In this document: positions 35,612 through 47,100 of the stretch, piece after piece
Layout of the letters: each line of letters starts with the position of its first letter
Numbering within the stretch: position 1 is the stretch's first letter
DNA from: Moniliella sp. 'wahieum'
Taxonomy: Eukaryota; Basidiomycota; Moniliellomycetes; Moniliellales; Moniliellaceae
Assembly (NCBI GenBank): GCA_003971905.1
Contig: RSEE01000010.1
Span: forward strand, 248,001 to 312,000
DNA length: 64,000 bases
Direction of reading: 5' to 3'
Notes under the pieces: generated by a model
What the model was told of the DNA's origin: nothing
Databases searched by the model: none
What the model saw: the letters and a program-made list of their open reading frames with translations, nothing else
Position numbers and translations under genes: made by a program

Positions 35612-36641
35612 TCAAGATTCCTTGCTCGGGGGTGGCGGCGTAGCATGACTTGGGGCCCCGTTCGGCGTGGCTCCCTGTGCGGAGGTGGATGTGCGGCGGA
35701 TGTGTTCCTCTTGCCGCTCCGAAGCGGCCTGACGTGCATGAGCAATGATTTCCTTCCCCTTTTCCGTCTGCCAAGGGCCCGCATTGGACAGGGAGCACCC
35801 CCCTGGGCAGAAGCATGTACCACCCAAGGCTGCCGGCAAGTTCTCTGGTGGAATTTGCTTGCGCAGCACTTCCTCGTACCCGCTTCCGAGAATGTTAATC
35901 TTGTCCACGGTGACTGGGTCGAGCCACCCCTTGACAACCGACCATACCGTGGTAAAGATGTAGGGAGCGTTGACAATGTAGAACTTGCCCATTGTCTCGG
36001 GGTAGTAGCTTTGGCCAATTTTACTGGCCTGCTGCACATATCCCGACACTTTCCAAAACTGGGACACGCCCACATTCTTCAAGTCCATAATTGTGCAGCT
36101 CGTCTCGATCAGCTCCCCGGTCTCGGCCGAGCACACTGGCAAACGCTCCAGTCGCATCCGCTCGTACTCAACCACCAAGCGCTGCAATTGCCGTTCTGGC
36201 GTTGTCACCTCATACAGTGCCTTGAGATCCAACTTGCCCAGTTGCTCCACGTAGATCGGACGGCCATCCTTATCGGTCTTGTGGTAGTACTGGGGGTAGT
36301 ACTTGTCCACCTCTTTGGCCTCAGGGTAATCAAAGCTCTTGTACAGCTCGTCCACACCAAACGTCCTTCTCCATTCCTCAGCCTCGACAATCATAGCCAG
36401 CGCCGCGTCCAGGTCCCACTTGCGCGCACGAAGAAATCGGCACACTGGTGTTCATACAGTGTTCATACGCACGTCAGCTTCCCCACGCTTCCCCACCCTC
36501 TCCACCCAGGTCGTCAGCGCACCACTCACAGTAGGCATCGTCCATCCGTTCCGGCACATACAGACCGCGTGCTTCAATCTCGCTGCGGAACTTGGTGAGC
36601 AGGTGTTGCTCGCCGGGGGTCAGCTTGCCTGGCCGACCGGT
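35612..36641 (-). CDS. SEC14: Sec14-type phosphatidylinositol/phosphatidylcholine transfer protein
   Basis: Lipid-exchange protein that supports Golgi secretion. Exon ending at 36530 encodes KLTPGEQHLLTKFRSEIEA and MDDAY (CRAL-TRIO N-terminal helix). An 85-nt intron (36445-36529) follows, then LCRFLRARKWDLDAALAMI. The lipid-binding domain includes GRPIYVEQLGKLDLKALYEV, SCTIMDLKNVGVSQFW, YYPETMGKFYIVNAPYIFTT, and INILGSGYEEVLRKQIPPEN LPAALGG (the Sec14 floor motif), then a short Ser/Pro tail. The ORF is intact after splicing. The 5'-most exon is unresolved: a splice acceptor (CCCCACAG) at 36642-36644 suggests that a small first exon carrying the start codon lies upstream, before about 36.7-36.9 kb. 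The 317-aa opposite-strand ORF is a shadow. Confidence 0.92.
36445..36529 (-). other. Intron in SEC14
   Basis: Donor GTGAGT, acceptor CACCAG. It splits the conserved DDAY-LCRFLRARK junction, and splicing regenerates the Leu codon. Confidence 0.85.
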
Positions 36642-38425
36642 CTGTGGGGCGGCGGGCGGGTAGGCAGGACGGGGGTGGCAGAGCGAGACCACGATCCCCA
36701 CATCGTCAGACAGACAGGATCCAGCGGATGTGGCGAGGCGAGGAGCAAGCGCGGCGACGGGGGGGAGCGCTCGTCTGCCAGCCGCGCAGAAGAGCAGATG
36801 GGGCTGCGAACGGCGGACGCTGCCCCGGCCTCTCTCGACACCGACGTGGTCCCCCTGTCGCTGACGTAATCCCGCACCTCTCCGACCCCAAACCCTAGAC
36901 ACACGACCCGGCAACTAGCGCCCATCGATACGCATGCTGTACGAGTGGGCGGCGGCGACTGCCTGCTGCTGGCGGCGTGCTGCTGCTGCTAACCGGCAGG
37001 TTATGAATACAAGCCACTGGCATGGGACAGACCAGGCCACCCACCACCACCAGCCGTCCGCCTGGCCACCCAGTGTGAGTGGCCAGAGTGAGTGGTATGG
37101 GTGCGGGCAGGGTGGCGGCCCCTGGCAGCGCCGTGGATACGCGGATACGGGGGATTCGTGATCATCGATTTTAATGACGCTCGTCTTGCCGGCTGGCCAA
37201 GATGAGCCAAACGAGCACTGAGAGCACTGAGATACGAGAGACGGCTGTGGCCTGGGGTGACCGGCCGGTGGCTGGACCATGACTCGGGGCGATTGCTCCA
37301 CCCCAAGACTGTGGTTACGCGGTTACGCGTTACGCGCGTTACGAGAGTCTGCTGCGTCTGCCGGGCCAGGCTGCGCAGTCGCGAGGGGGCTATTGCACCG
37401 GTGCGGCGATCGGTGGTGGATGCAAGTGAGTTGGACGTCAGTGAGTCTGCGTGATGCTGCGAAGCATGGTGTCTGGTGTCTGGTGTCTGCCACCCGGCAG
37501 GAAGCGCTGGTGGGTGCTGAGCGGTGGAGCAAACTTTCAGGCGGCAAGGCAGGCGCTGTGCCTGTGCTGCAAGTGTGTGCTTGGCACATGGACGCACGAG
37601 TGGGGAGGGTAGCAGGCGGAGGAGGAGCGTGCAAGCGCTGATGGCCAGTGGCGGTGCGCCTGGCCCAGCGCAGGCCCACCAGTGCCCGCCCACCGCCCCG
37701 CACCCGCCCCAGCCGCAGACGGTCCAACAAAGCGCAGCGCCAGCCTCGGGTCTCGCCGCGGGCGGAAAAAAAACAGGATTTCCGCCCCACGACCACGTCA
37801 GCACATTCACGCCGCACACTGGCCCCCTGCTCGGCCATGCATCGGGGCAGTGTGAAGACGCAGGCCGCCGGCGGGCTGGTGGAGGCGCACGGGGGCAGTG
37901 TGCTGTGCGCTGCTCGGGGCCGGGACGCGCGCGGGCAGCGGATGCAGGGCCGGGGCGAGGCCGGCACTGGCGCTGGCTCTACGCCTCCATCTCCGCTGTG
38001 GCTGCTGAAAGTGCGCTGCTGCCTGCCGCTGTCGCCCACCGCCTAGCTTGCGCTGCTGCCTTCCGTCCGGCCACCACACCAGAGGACACGTCGCCTGCCC
38101 CGTGCTGCCCTCCGCCCTCCGCACCACCCCCGCGCCGCCGCCTCCGCCTCGCACCACCCGCGTCTGCCGAGCCCCTGCGTGAGTACTGCCCTCCTTGCCG
38201 CGCCCTGGGTCTGCCCTGGCCCTGACGCACCTGCCTCTGGCCCCGCGCAGGCCCCCGTGCAGGCCCCCGTGCAGCACGCGCAGGCCTACGCTCACGCCTC
38301 GCCTGCGCGCGTCCGCGTCACCGCCACCGCCACCACCACCGCTGCTGCCTCTGTACTGACCATCATGCTCCCTCCCCAGCCCAGACCCTCTGCCCATCCC
38401 CGCCAGCCCCATCCCCACCCTCACC
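36642..38425. other. Divergent upstream region of SEC14 and HMG-box gene
   Basis: GC-rich promoter DNA with CACCACCACC, TTACGCG (37318-37340) and TGTCTGG iterations. Probably holds the first SEC14 exon. Long open frames near 37524-38225 result from GC content and lack an ATG or similarity. Confidence 0.45.
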
Positions 38426-39709
38426 ATGGACGACGGATCGCAAAGCTACCCCTTCAACTATGACCAGCAGAGCTACAACTATGCCAACATGCCCCCTGGC
38501 TACCAGCACATGTACTACCAGCAGATGTACGGCAACTTCAACATGGTCACCCCCTCCATGATGGCTGCTGGTGGCGGTGCCAGCCAGGCTGCACCCCAGG
38601 CCCCGCCCAACGCCGCCGTGCCTGGCTCTGTTGCTTCCTCGGCTACTGCGTCCGACCCTGCTGCTGCCGCTGCCGCTGCGGCCGCCCAGCACTACATGCC
38701 TTACGGCCACCCACAGTACTTTGCCGGCATGATGCCCCCCGGTATGTCGCCCTACGACACGGGCGCCGCCTCGGCCGCTGCCGTTGGTTCAAAGCATCCC
38801 AAGATCAAGGACGCCATGGGCGGCCTGGATGAACGCAAGTTCAAGAAGAAGGAGATCCCTGTCGTCAAGAAGCCTGCCCGGCCGCACGTGCGGCCGCCTA
38901 AACAAGCTCCCTCGGCCTGGCAAATCTATTTCAACGAGTTTTTGGCCGACATGCGCGCTAAAAATCCGTCGGAGCGTCTGAACGTGTCCCATGTGGCCCG
39001 TGGTGCTGGCGAGCGGTACAATGCGTTGCCCGAGGAGGAGAAACGTCGGTATTACGAGGAGTCTCTCCGTCGCAAGGCACAGTGGGAGGCCGACGTCCAA
39101 GCTTGGCTTGAAAAGCTGTCTCCTGAAGACATCAAACTGGAGAACGCGTACCGTACTCAGCAGCGCAAGTCGGGCAAGTCGCGCAAGTCCAATCTGAAGG
39201 ATCCTCACGCTCCCAAGAAGCCCCTGTCTGCTTACTTTTTGTTCCTGCGCTCTATCCGCGCTTCGCCTGAGATGACCAAGGAGGTCTTCAATTCGGAGAA
39301 CGAAACCACCAAACAGAGCGTTCTGGCGGCCACCAAGTGGCGCGAGCTCGACGAGGAACGTAAGCAACCGTATCTCCTCAAGGCTGAACAGGACAAGCAG
39401 CGGTACGAAGAGGCGCGCAAGATGTACGACTCGGCCACGTCGGTTCCTGGTGTGGATGCGTTGGTTGCCCATGAACAGGCTCAGCAGGCTGGCAAAGCAG
39501 CTGCGAAAAAATTTGCCGAGACGAACCCCCAGGTGCAAGAGATCATTGCGCAGGGGCGTGTTCCTCCTGCGCTCACGTTTGATGTGGATGAAGAAGATGC
39601 CCAGATGGCGGCTCAGGCGGCTACCCACAAGGACCATGGCCGTCACGGTCGCAAGTTGGCAAGCACCAAACTTAGCGAACTGCTTAGCGAAGCTTCCGAA
39701 TCGAAGTAG
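38426..39709 (+). CDS. Protein with two HMG boxes
   Basis: DNA-bending or chromatin protein of 427 residues, fully intact and intronless. The start is in a strong context (CTCACCATGGAC). Residues 1-130 are Tyr/Gln/Met/Ala-rich and probably disordered (including an Ala run at 78-87). Basic segment 135-157 (KFKKKEIPVVKKPARP). HMG box A about 158-228 (SAWQIYFNEFLADMRAKNPS... LPEEEKRRYYEE). Basic linker 245-258. HMG box B about 259-333 (DPHAPKKPLSAYFLFLRSIR... KWRELDEERKQPYL). The acidic tail seen in vertebrate HMGB is replaced by a DVDEEDAQ segment and a His-rich end. Box B looks like the non-sequence-specific class. Nuclear or mitochondrial location cannot be told. Confidence 0.9.
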   Translation: MDDGSQSYPFNYDQQSYNYANMPPGYQHMYYQQMYGNFNMVTPSMMAAGGGASQAAPQAPPNAAVPGSVASSATASDPAAAAAAAAAQHYMPYGHPQYFAGMMPPGMSPYDTGAASAAAVGSKHPKIKDAMGGLDERKFKKKEIPVVKKPARPHVRPPKQAPSAWQIYFNEFLADMRAKNPSERLNVSHVARGAGERYNALPEEEKRRYYEESLRRKAQWEADVQAWLEKLSPEDIKLENAYRTQQRKSGKSRKSNLKDPHAPKKPLSAYFLFLRSIRASPEMTKEVFNSENETTKQSVLAATKWRELDEERKQPYLLKAEQDKQRYEEARKMYDSATSVPGVDALVAHEQAQQAGKAAAKKFAETNPQVQEIIAQGRVPPALTFDVDEEDAQMAAQAATHKDHGRHGRKLASTKLSELLSEASESK

Positions 39710-40430
39710 ACGTTGCCTTGCTCGTCGCTGCGTCCATGTCTCTTCTCTGTTCTGGTGTACTATTTCCTGCTGCATGATCTTGCACCCCTTGAGGAGGGGG
39801 CACACTTATAATTCTTTCTCCTTTTTTTTCTCTCTGCCCCCTTTGCCTCTACTTGCTTCCTATGGCCCCACCAGTTGTGGCTGTGGATTGCAATAGGTAT
39901 GTTGTTTGTACATTGGCTCTCGGAACTTGGCTGCCATGCACTATATGATTCCAGTTCTATACTGAACTATGCTATAGGTGTGGGCTTGGTGACTTTAGAT
40001 TTAGACCATTTCTGTCTTGGCCCAGACGTTCGTAGCCATTCATATTCGGATTAGCATCGTGCATCACCGGTCACCGGTCAAAATGCGTCATGTTTTGAAG
40101 GCTTGTACTTCTACAAACCCCACACCAAGAGGGACGAATCTTGTCTTCTCTCGAATGATGCAGATGATTGATGCCGGCCTGGCTACTACCACTGGCTGGA
40201 TGTGAGCACTCAGACGAGTACTGGACGACGTCTTGGACCTAAGAAGCTTCTGCAACTGAAGCATACGGAAGACTGGTGCGAGCTCTCGGAAGGAAGGCCT
40301 GACCCGCGTGACTCGGGGTCAGTGCGGCGGACCTTGGGCGCATGCCAACACACTCGGCCATGACATTTTGAGATGGGATGCAAAACAGACCGAAGAGAGC
40401 AGGATCTCTACGGAGGCTTGAGGCCAAAAA
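39710..40430. other. Intergenic (HMG gene 3' flank)
   Basis: T-rich 3' UTR-like DNA to about 39.9 kb, then unremarkable sequence. No gene seen. Confidence 0.5.
40426..40430 (-). terminator. Pol III terminator of tRNA-Arg(UCG)
   Basis: A5 on the plus strand (T5 on the tRNA strand) directly abuts the acceptor stem. Confidence 0.65.
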
Positions 40431-40515
40431 GGACACAGCCGGGATCGAACCGACGACCTGCGGCACTTTCAAACTGACGTCGAAAACCGCCACTCTTCCA
40501 CTAAGCTATGTGTCC
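40431..40515 (-). tRNA. tRNA-Arg (anticodon UCG), with intron
   Basis: Minus-strand cloverleaf: acceptor GGACACA/TGTGTCC, D arm GCTT/GAGT around AGTGGAA, anticodon stem GCGGT/GCCGC with loop TT-TCG-A...T, variable AGGTC, T arm GTCGG/CCGGC with loop TTCGATC. A 14-nt intron sits one base 3' of the anticodon. It decodes CGA. The discriminator base reads T, the first of a T5 run that also serves as the Pol III terminator (40426-40430). U73 is unusual for tRNA-Arg and could reflect one lost base. Confidence 0.87.
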
Positions 40516-40795
40516 TTGGTGGAGCCTGACGAGCTCGCAGAATTTATATACACCCTACTGGAGAATGTCGAGAAGAAGTGACTGATCGTGTTGTTGGGCG
40601 TTTGGCAGACCTACTTTGGAAAGGTAAACTGACAGTAAATGCAGGCCTCCCCCGAGGAGGGTGGTGGGTAGGTGAAACAAGACTGCAGGATCAAGAAGTT
40701 GACAAGATGGTGAAAAGCGCATCCTAATGAAATGCAGATCATTGCCGAAACCAAGCGTGGTCCGAGAGTGTGAGGGAGAGCACGCAAGAATGAGT

Positions 40796-41737
40796 CTAGG
40801 GAGATGAGCATGAGCATGGGGTGTGGGCAGCAAGGTCGAAGGACAGATGTGTGCGTCCGATCAAGTGGAGAAGTTGCGTGCGATGGGGGGTACCGGGACG
40901 CGAATGGGTCGGGGATGGGGGCAAGCTCTGCAGTGGCGTAGAGGAGGGCATGATCTTGAGACGCAATCGGTCCAGCACAGGCAGCTTAGGGAACACCCCA
41001 ACGAGGGTAGCAATAAAGTCAATCGAGAAGGCCCATGGGTTGTAATGCGTGTAGTGCGTAGCAACGAGGAATCTGGGCAAAAAGAGACGCACGTCAGCGG
41101 ATCGATTTCCACCCTCACACCAAACAGACAAAACGGCCGAGAAGGACGAACAAAATAATGGGCAACGATGTCAGCCACTTTTTGTGGGGGTAAAGTGAGC
41201 ACCATCATCAATCTGCTCCCACAGCGTCAGGCCGTCGTACGCGCCCGCGTTCGACTCAAACGGCGTGCCGGTCACATAGTGGAAGATGATGTAGGATACC
41301 TTAGAAGAAAAACAATAACAACAAGCCGAGTCAGTACTTGCCCCGCCCAGATGGAACGCTGGTACTCACCACGGCGTAGCCAGCGCAGACCAATGTCCAG
41401 CTCAGGTCGGAAGTCATGCCCGGCAGGAGGTCGAGGATGATTTTGGACAAAATGATAATCACGACGTGGATGATCCATGCGCCTGGTGGGAGAGTTAGCA
41501 AAAAGTAATACTAATCTGGTACAACGAGCTCAACTCCACCTCACCCTTGTAGTTGACCCAATCAGCATTCGCATTGAAGCCCGCGTTCTGGTCGAGCAGT
41601 TGCTCTGGCGTCTCCTCCACCTTGGTAACAGTCACCAGCGACGGGCGGGCGTCGTGGCCAGCTGCCAAACGATGGGTAAGGGTGGCATCGGTGATCTCGA
41701 TGCGCGGCAACGCAGGACGGGAGGACGGTGGGGCCAT
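40796..41737 (-). CDS. ORM1: Orm/ORMDL family regulator of serine palmitoyltransferase
   Basis: ER membrane protein that inhibits serine palmitoyltransferase and so sets sphingolipid synthesis. Four exons: 41545-41737, 41370-41482, 41179-41299 and 40796-41072. The start ATG is at 41737 (MAPPSSRPALPR), followed by a cytosolic N-terminus, the family signature DWVNYKG-AWIIHVVIIILSK, PGMTSDLSWTL, VSYIIFHYVTGTPFESNAGAYDGLT LWEQIDDGAHFTPTK, and FLVATHYTHYNPWAF, then a final hydrophobic IDFIATLVGVFPKLPVLDRLR. The exon 3/4 junction is one base short in an A5 run (41179-41183 on the other strand), where KK would be expected. The C-terminal 50 residues are longer than in typical Orm proteins and Ser/Pro-rich. 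N-terminal Ser residues that could be Ypk1-type targets are not clearly seen. Confidence 0.92.
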
Positions 41738-42794
41738 CAGGATGTCGGGTGGCAGGAGGAGGGCGTTGAACAGAGGAGGGTGGTAATCTGTGGTAGCGAA
41801 GAAGTGGAATGAGAATGAGAAGTCAACGTCAACACTCACTAGTCAACGTTCAACTTGACTGCTGAAGTTCAGCTTCAACGTTCAACTTCAACATTGAGAC
41901 GTTGAACAGTCACTAATCAACGTCACACGTCGCGCGTCACACGTCAGTGCTCACAACACGTTAAGAGTCGCCCAGTCAATGCGCTGAACGCAGTCCACAG
42001 CAGTCCACCTCAGGCTGAGGCCCTCAGGCCTCAGGCCCTCAAACTGAGACTGCGCTGAGGGCGCCAATCAACGTGCTGGCCAATCATTAATCACTGTATA
42101 TTTGTTGGTCTACCTGGACCGAGGACCGCTGATTGAGGCCGCTAGGGTTGCTGCTTTTCTGTTCTGCTTTCGATTGCAACGGAATGAGCATTTGGCCAAG
42201 GGGTTGTTACGCGTTACGCGCCCCCATCTTTTTTTCCACAGCTCGACTTACGATCTGGCACCCGACGTGACCATGATACACGTTTTCTGTCCGCCCCCCG
42301 ATAGAGGCAAGAAATTGGCTAAGAGTAGAGTTGAGAAGTGCCACGTCCGCCCAAATAAATCGATCTCCATCAATGAGATATTTTCGGCGGCAGCTTTTAG
42401 CCTGTATGAATCAGACTTCGAGAGGCCCAAACCATCTGATACAGCCTCTCTGTACGGCAAGTGTGGCTCCCTGGTTGGACCACATGCTGCTAGCACGTAA
42501 ACCTGGCCCTTTCTGGTCCCCCGGCCACAGGGCATCGATGCTTTTCTGTGCCCCAATCCATTCCACCACAGCACTTTCTTGTGGTCATGTGAGCCTATCG
42601 ACGCGCTGGGGAGGAGTAAAGCTAGTAACTAGAAACTGACCCGTGAACATTTCAATAAACAAGTGTTGGCTTTCCAAGTATCGGGTGATCACCGATTATG
42701 CAGTTGGGGATAAGCGCGAAGCGTAAGCGACGCGACTGCACTTGTGTCGTACTTGAACCGCACGTTCAATGCACCTTTCCCTCACCCCACCACC
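41738..42794. other. Divergent region between ORM1 and MZT1
   Basis: GTTCAAC/GTTGAAC iterations (41855-41920), CCTCAGG palindromes (about 42010-42060), TTACGCG at about 42207. No gene supported. A 132-codon ORF (42102) lacks ATG and similarity. Confidence 0.5.
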
Positions 42795-43194
42795 ATGGCT
42801 GCGCGCACGACCGATGCCGATTCGATGAACAGTATGTTTCCCAGCTCTTATGGTGCTCTGCAGGAACTGACGTGTATGGGGGGCAGTTGCACTGGACCTG
42901 GCAAAACTGCTTGACACGGGGTTGGACGCCGACCAGCTCACCGCGTGCTTGAAGCTGATTCAAGATGGAGTACCCCCTTCAACGGTGGCGGTAAGTGATG
43001 CGTTCAACGTTCAGCGCGGAGAGATGTATGTGCTGACTACAGGGTGGCTGTGACCGCGACCACATGCCTGTCGTCGACCACAGGCCATGGTGAAAACGGT
43101 GCGTGATGCGATGGCCACAGTGCCGACGCCAACGGGGACCAGAACAGCGAGCACAACTGGAAGTCACGGGTCGCGCGCAAGTCGCCTACCATGA
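42795..43194 (+). CDS. MZT1: Mitotic-spindle organizing protein 1 (MOZART1/Mzt1), three exons
   Basis: Small gamma-tubulin complex adaptor that recruits gamma-tubulin complexes to spindle poles and centrosomes. Assembled from exons 42795-42831, 42887-42990 and 43084-43194, giving 83 residues: MAARTTDADSMN, then ALDLAKLLDTGLDADQLTAC, LKLIQDGVPPSTVA, AMVKTVRDAMATVPTPT, and a Ser/Thr/Arg tail. The pattern 'isrLLdTGLD...L..c..Li..Gv.peala.vi..lr' is the family core. The phases agree (1 nt carried over intron 1; phase 0 at intron 2). The alternative acceptor at 43042 for intron 2 would leave a non-matching sequence, whereas 43083 restores AMVKTVRDA. The length agrees with the family (about 70-90 residues). 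Too short and split to appear as a single ORF. Confidence 0.85.
42832..42886 (+). other. Intron 1 of MZT1
   Basis: Donor GTATGT, branch AACTGACG, acceptor GGGCAG; 55 nt. Confidence 0.75.
42991..43083 (+). other. Intron 2 of MZT1
   Basis: Donor GTAAGT, acceptor GACCACAG; 93 nt. An upstream CTACAG at 43042 is a possible alternative acceptor. Confidence 0.7.
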
Positions 43195-44187
43195 GTACTG
43201 CTTTCCACAAGGCAGATTACGGCAATCGTGAATAGCATCGAGTAATACATATGCCGCCGGTGCGAGCAAGCGTGGGGGTTCAGAACGCACAGAGCGCAGA
43301 GGGGACGGCAGTCGAGATGGAGACCGATCATTTTAGTTGATGGTGAATGGGCGACGTGCGCTTCACTGTTTCAACGTTCATGTTTTGCATTTCAGATTTC
43401 AGATTTTACATCCCTCTTGCGATGGGTGGTATGCACATGACAACAGAGTATAGGCGACAAGCTGGTGATATAGCTACCAGCGAAACACCTGCTTGGAAGT
43501 GTCAACTGGCTAGAATATGGAGGGAGACCAGCCAACGCTAGCGGGCCCAGCTCAGGCAAAGTACTGACATAGTTTTGCTGCAGCCATTGCTGCCTATATA
43601 CCAGCAGTGCAAATGATGGAATGACTCGAATGAGAATGAGAATGTGGTTCAGGGCAATGGACGGCCGTCAGGGAGATGTGGCACATAGCATCGTAAGCGG
43701 TGCATAGTTCAGATAGGAAGTCAGGGCTCACTTGAGCACTCGCCGATCACAGACGCCTGCACCCTAGCTGCAGAGCGACGAGAGGCAGGGAACAAAATCA
43801 AGAGTGGCATGGCCATGACGGCGAGAACGAAAGCGATCCTTAGGGAAAGATAGAAGCGTCCCTTGGCCCAAATGGAAAAATGCAAAGATCACGGGGGCCG
43901 GAAAATGACGCCAAAAAGGACCGAGAGAAAAGGTGACAGACTGAAAATGCAAGAGACGAACTGAGAATGCAGGATGAAGCTGCTTCTTGCCAGCCTAAAG
44001 GCGCGAGCAAGATATAAGTCGGAGAGAGAAACGCTTAAAAGAGTCAATGAGACGGAGGGAAGCTGAAACAAAGATAAATGGCCCCAAAACCACCAAGTGG
44101 CCTGGCCGACGCAGGCCCTCGTACCTCCTTGGGGTACTTGTTGTGATATAGCGGGCAATTGTTGGCCAAGTCCCACTTTGCGCCCAC
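43195..44187. other. Convergent 3' flanks of MZT1 and CRY-DASH
   Basis: No gene seen. The CRY-DASH frame could alternatively run open to 43995. Confidence 0.5.
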
Positions 44188-47100
44188 TCAGGGAGGACCC
44201 CATATATGACGGGGGTCATTTTGATAAGAGAGGTCGTCCGAGGAGTAGGCGGTTCTGCGCGGATCCCAATAAGGAGCCACGTTGGGAATGGTGGGGTAGT
44301 AGGTGGATGTCCCTGATGTTGAGGAGGCTGACAGCACAGTCCCGTTCGAGCTGATTGACGCCTGAGACCGTGCACCCGGCCAGAGGCCGAAGCCGAAGCT
44401 TTGGCATGGCTGCCGTCGCGATGGCGCACAGACAAGCTGGCGGTGGTGGTGGGCCAGTCACGGGCAAGAGAAGTGGGTTGCACAGGGTAGTTTATTCCTC
44501 TTGGTACCGTCTCCGTCCCATTTTGGTGAGGGGTACCGTAGACGGCTGGGCTCAAGGAGCGGTCCAATAAGCCGAAACCACTCGGCCCAGACTGGCCTGA
44601 CCAACGAGACCCCACAGCTCCCACTGGTGAGCTTGGAGAGAGAGCCCCTGGTCGTTCTCCGGGACTTGATACCATGCCCGTAGCCCTACTTGCAGGGTCA
44701 TAAGCCCATCGAGATGGAATGGCCGACTGGGTGGGGGCCGGCAGGCCATTCGGGCCACGCAAGAAGGAGTCACGGGCTGTATCATAGGTTACACCAGGCG
44801 GCCTAGCGTACTCGCCGGTGTGTCCATTACTGAGCTGATCATATGGATCCTTGCTGTTGTAGGGTTGATGGACACGAAGGGGGCTTGCTGATGATTGGGA
44901 CGCCCAGGTTGCCATATGCGGGCGACGATGATTAGTACCGTTGGGAACCGGCCCCGTTGGAGAAGGCGAATGATGAGGATGCGTAGATGTACCATCGGGG
45001 AAGGAGGCCCAGGACAGGCTGCGTGGAGGTTCGCCGCTGACGGCCCTTGCTGGAAAAGAAGCACCGTGCGAGATTGAACTGGCAGGATTTGCCCCGACCC
45101 CTTCAGTCCTTGGATGGGGACTGGAGGACGGGGTGCCCTTGGTAAAGCGCGACGTAGTCAACTGAGGATCCCACTGACTAAGGGGTGCCCCCTCCATTCG
45201 AGAGGATCGGGAGGGCCGAGCCATTTCCTGCAAACCATGACGAGGTATCGAAGCAGGCGCAGGGCGGTGAGGATGGCGATGCTCGGAATGGCTGGAATGA
45301 CTGGAATGGCTGTGGCTGTGGGCATGGTGCGTTTTCAGTTTGCGGAAGCGAACAGTGATGTCCTTCACCTTTTCCTGTGGATTGCCCCGCATCTTTGATC
45401 CCTCCCCATCTCGACGGTCATAGTGCTTACGCCACGAGTCAAGCTCAATCATGGGACGAGAGGGGTAAGAGTGGATCGTCACAGTAGATACTGTCGACTC
45501 GAGTCCAAATTGCCATCGTTCATCATCCGTCAAGAGCCAGGGCGTTTGGATGTACTCCACCGGTAGGTTACGCAGACAAGGAAGCCATGTTTTGACGTAG
45601 TCCCCTCGCCAATCGTAATCAAGTGCTTGTTTGATGGCATTGAATTGACGCGAAGCGCGAGGATCGTTACCAACGCCGGCGACATATTGCCTTCAAGAAC
45701 AGGGTATAGGTCAGTCACAATTGTTCCCGTACTGATGTTAGATCGGTCAAATGATGAAAGAAACGCACCAATTGCCGTAGTTGGATGCCGGATCATAGTC
45801 TATCAATTGGCTGGCAAAAAACTCGGCACCAATGCGCCAGTCGAAGCCGAGATCCTTGGAGAGGAACGAAGCAATGTTCTGGCGCCCGCGATTGGACATA
45901 AACCCGCTTTCCCGCAATTCGGAAATGTTGGCATCGATAAAAGGGATACCCGTCCGAGCCTCTAGAAGGCGGGCGACTGGGTTATCAGGACTGTCGTTGA
46001 TAGGGTCCCACGACTTCCACCACCCCGGTGTTTGGAGCTTCTTTTCGGCTTTGCGTGGATCCGTGATTGTCTCAAATCCACCGAGAGAGTAAAGCAAATC
46101 ACCAAACTTGGCCGCAACGAGGAAGAAGTAGTCGCGCCATAGGAGCTCAAATCGAACCCAGTAAGTGCTTTGGTCCTGCCCCGACCGAGCTTCCAGGTTG
46201 TCAAGCATTTGCCAGATCTGGCGGGCAGTGATGCACCCATACGAGAGAAAGGGCGACATTTTGGTACTGTAGGCATGGCCGAGCAAGTTGTTCCTCGTTT
46301 GTTTATACCGAGCGACGGGAATCGACATTGCAGAGCCTGAACCAACGGGCACACGGCCATATGAAAAGTACCAGAGAAGTCGGTCTTGAGCAGATGTCTC
46401 GCCTCCGCGGAAGGGGAATGCAGAGGAGGGATGGCACGAGGAAATGGCGGCACGATCATTCAGAGCGTCGGCGGATTGAGGCTGGATCACGGGTTGGAGA
46501 AGTAATTTCATTAGGTCGCCCCAGGAGAAGACTTGCTGTTTGGACATCTTCGTCTCCTCCGATCCGGTGGGTTCCAACACAGCGGCTTCATACGTCGGGG
46601 GTACAGTCGCGCCTGTTGCGCTCGGATTGATGGAACCACTCAAGTCTGAACGGGGATCAACAATGAAGTTGTAGTTGCCCGTATCGTTTATGCTAGGTGG
46701 GAATGGTTTAAAGCGTTTTGGAGGTTCAGACAAAGTGCGCACCATTCGCTTTCTCAGTGACTCAACCCGCTTACGGAAGGGGGTAAAGACGTCGGGGGTC
46801 TCCTTGATGTCAAATGGAAGATCAGATGGATGAATGAGGGTCTTGCTGTAGCTAAAGCTAAGGGGGACGTTGTATGACTGCACCGTCTCGGAAATTCCTC
46901 GTTCCAGTTCTTGGTCATCCGATGTAGCCTCCTTCTGCATCCAGACACCCTCGACTGAATCTCCTTGGGCAATGAGGGATCCGATGAGTTCGTCCAGTAC
47001 CTTTTCTGTCTTGCCAAACCGCAAGAGTAGGTCGGACCCACGGTCCAAAAGGCGTTGACGCAAGTCCGCGATGCACTCGACAATAAATCGAATGCGAAAC

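Noticed and set aside
35645..36598. 317-codon plus-strand ORF
   Set aside because: Antisense shadow of the well-supported SEC14 exons.
37524..38225. 233-codon plus-strand ORF upstream of the HMG-box gene
   Set aside because: Starts with a non-ATG codon, Pro/Ala/Arg-rich from GC content, no similarity. Treated as promoter DNA.
38789..39805. 338-codon minus-strand ORF
   Set aside because: Antisense shadow of the HMG-box gene, whose frame is certain.
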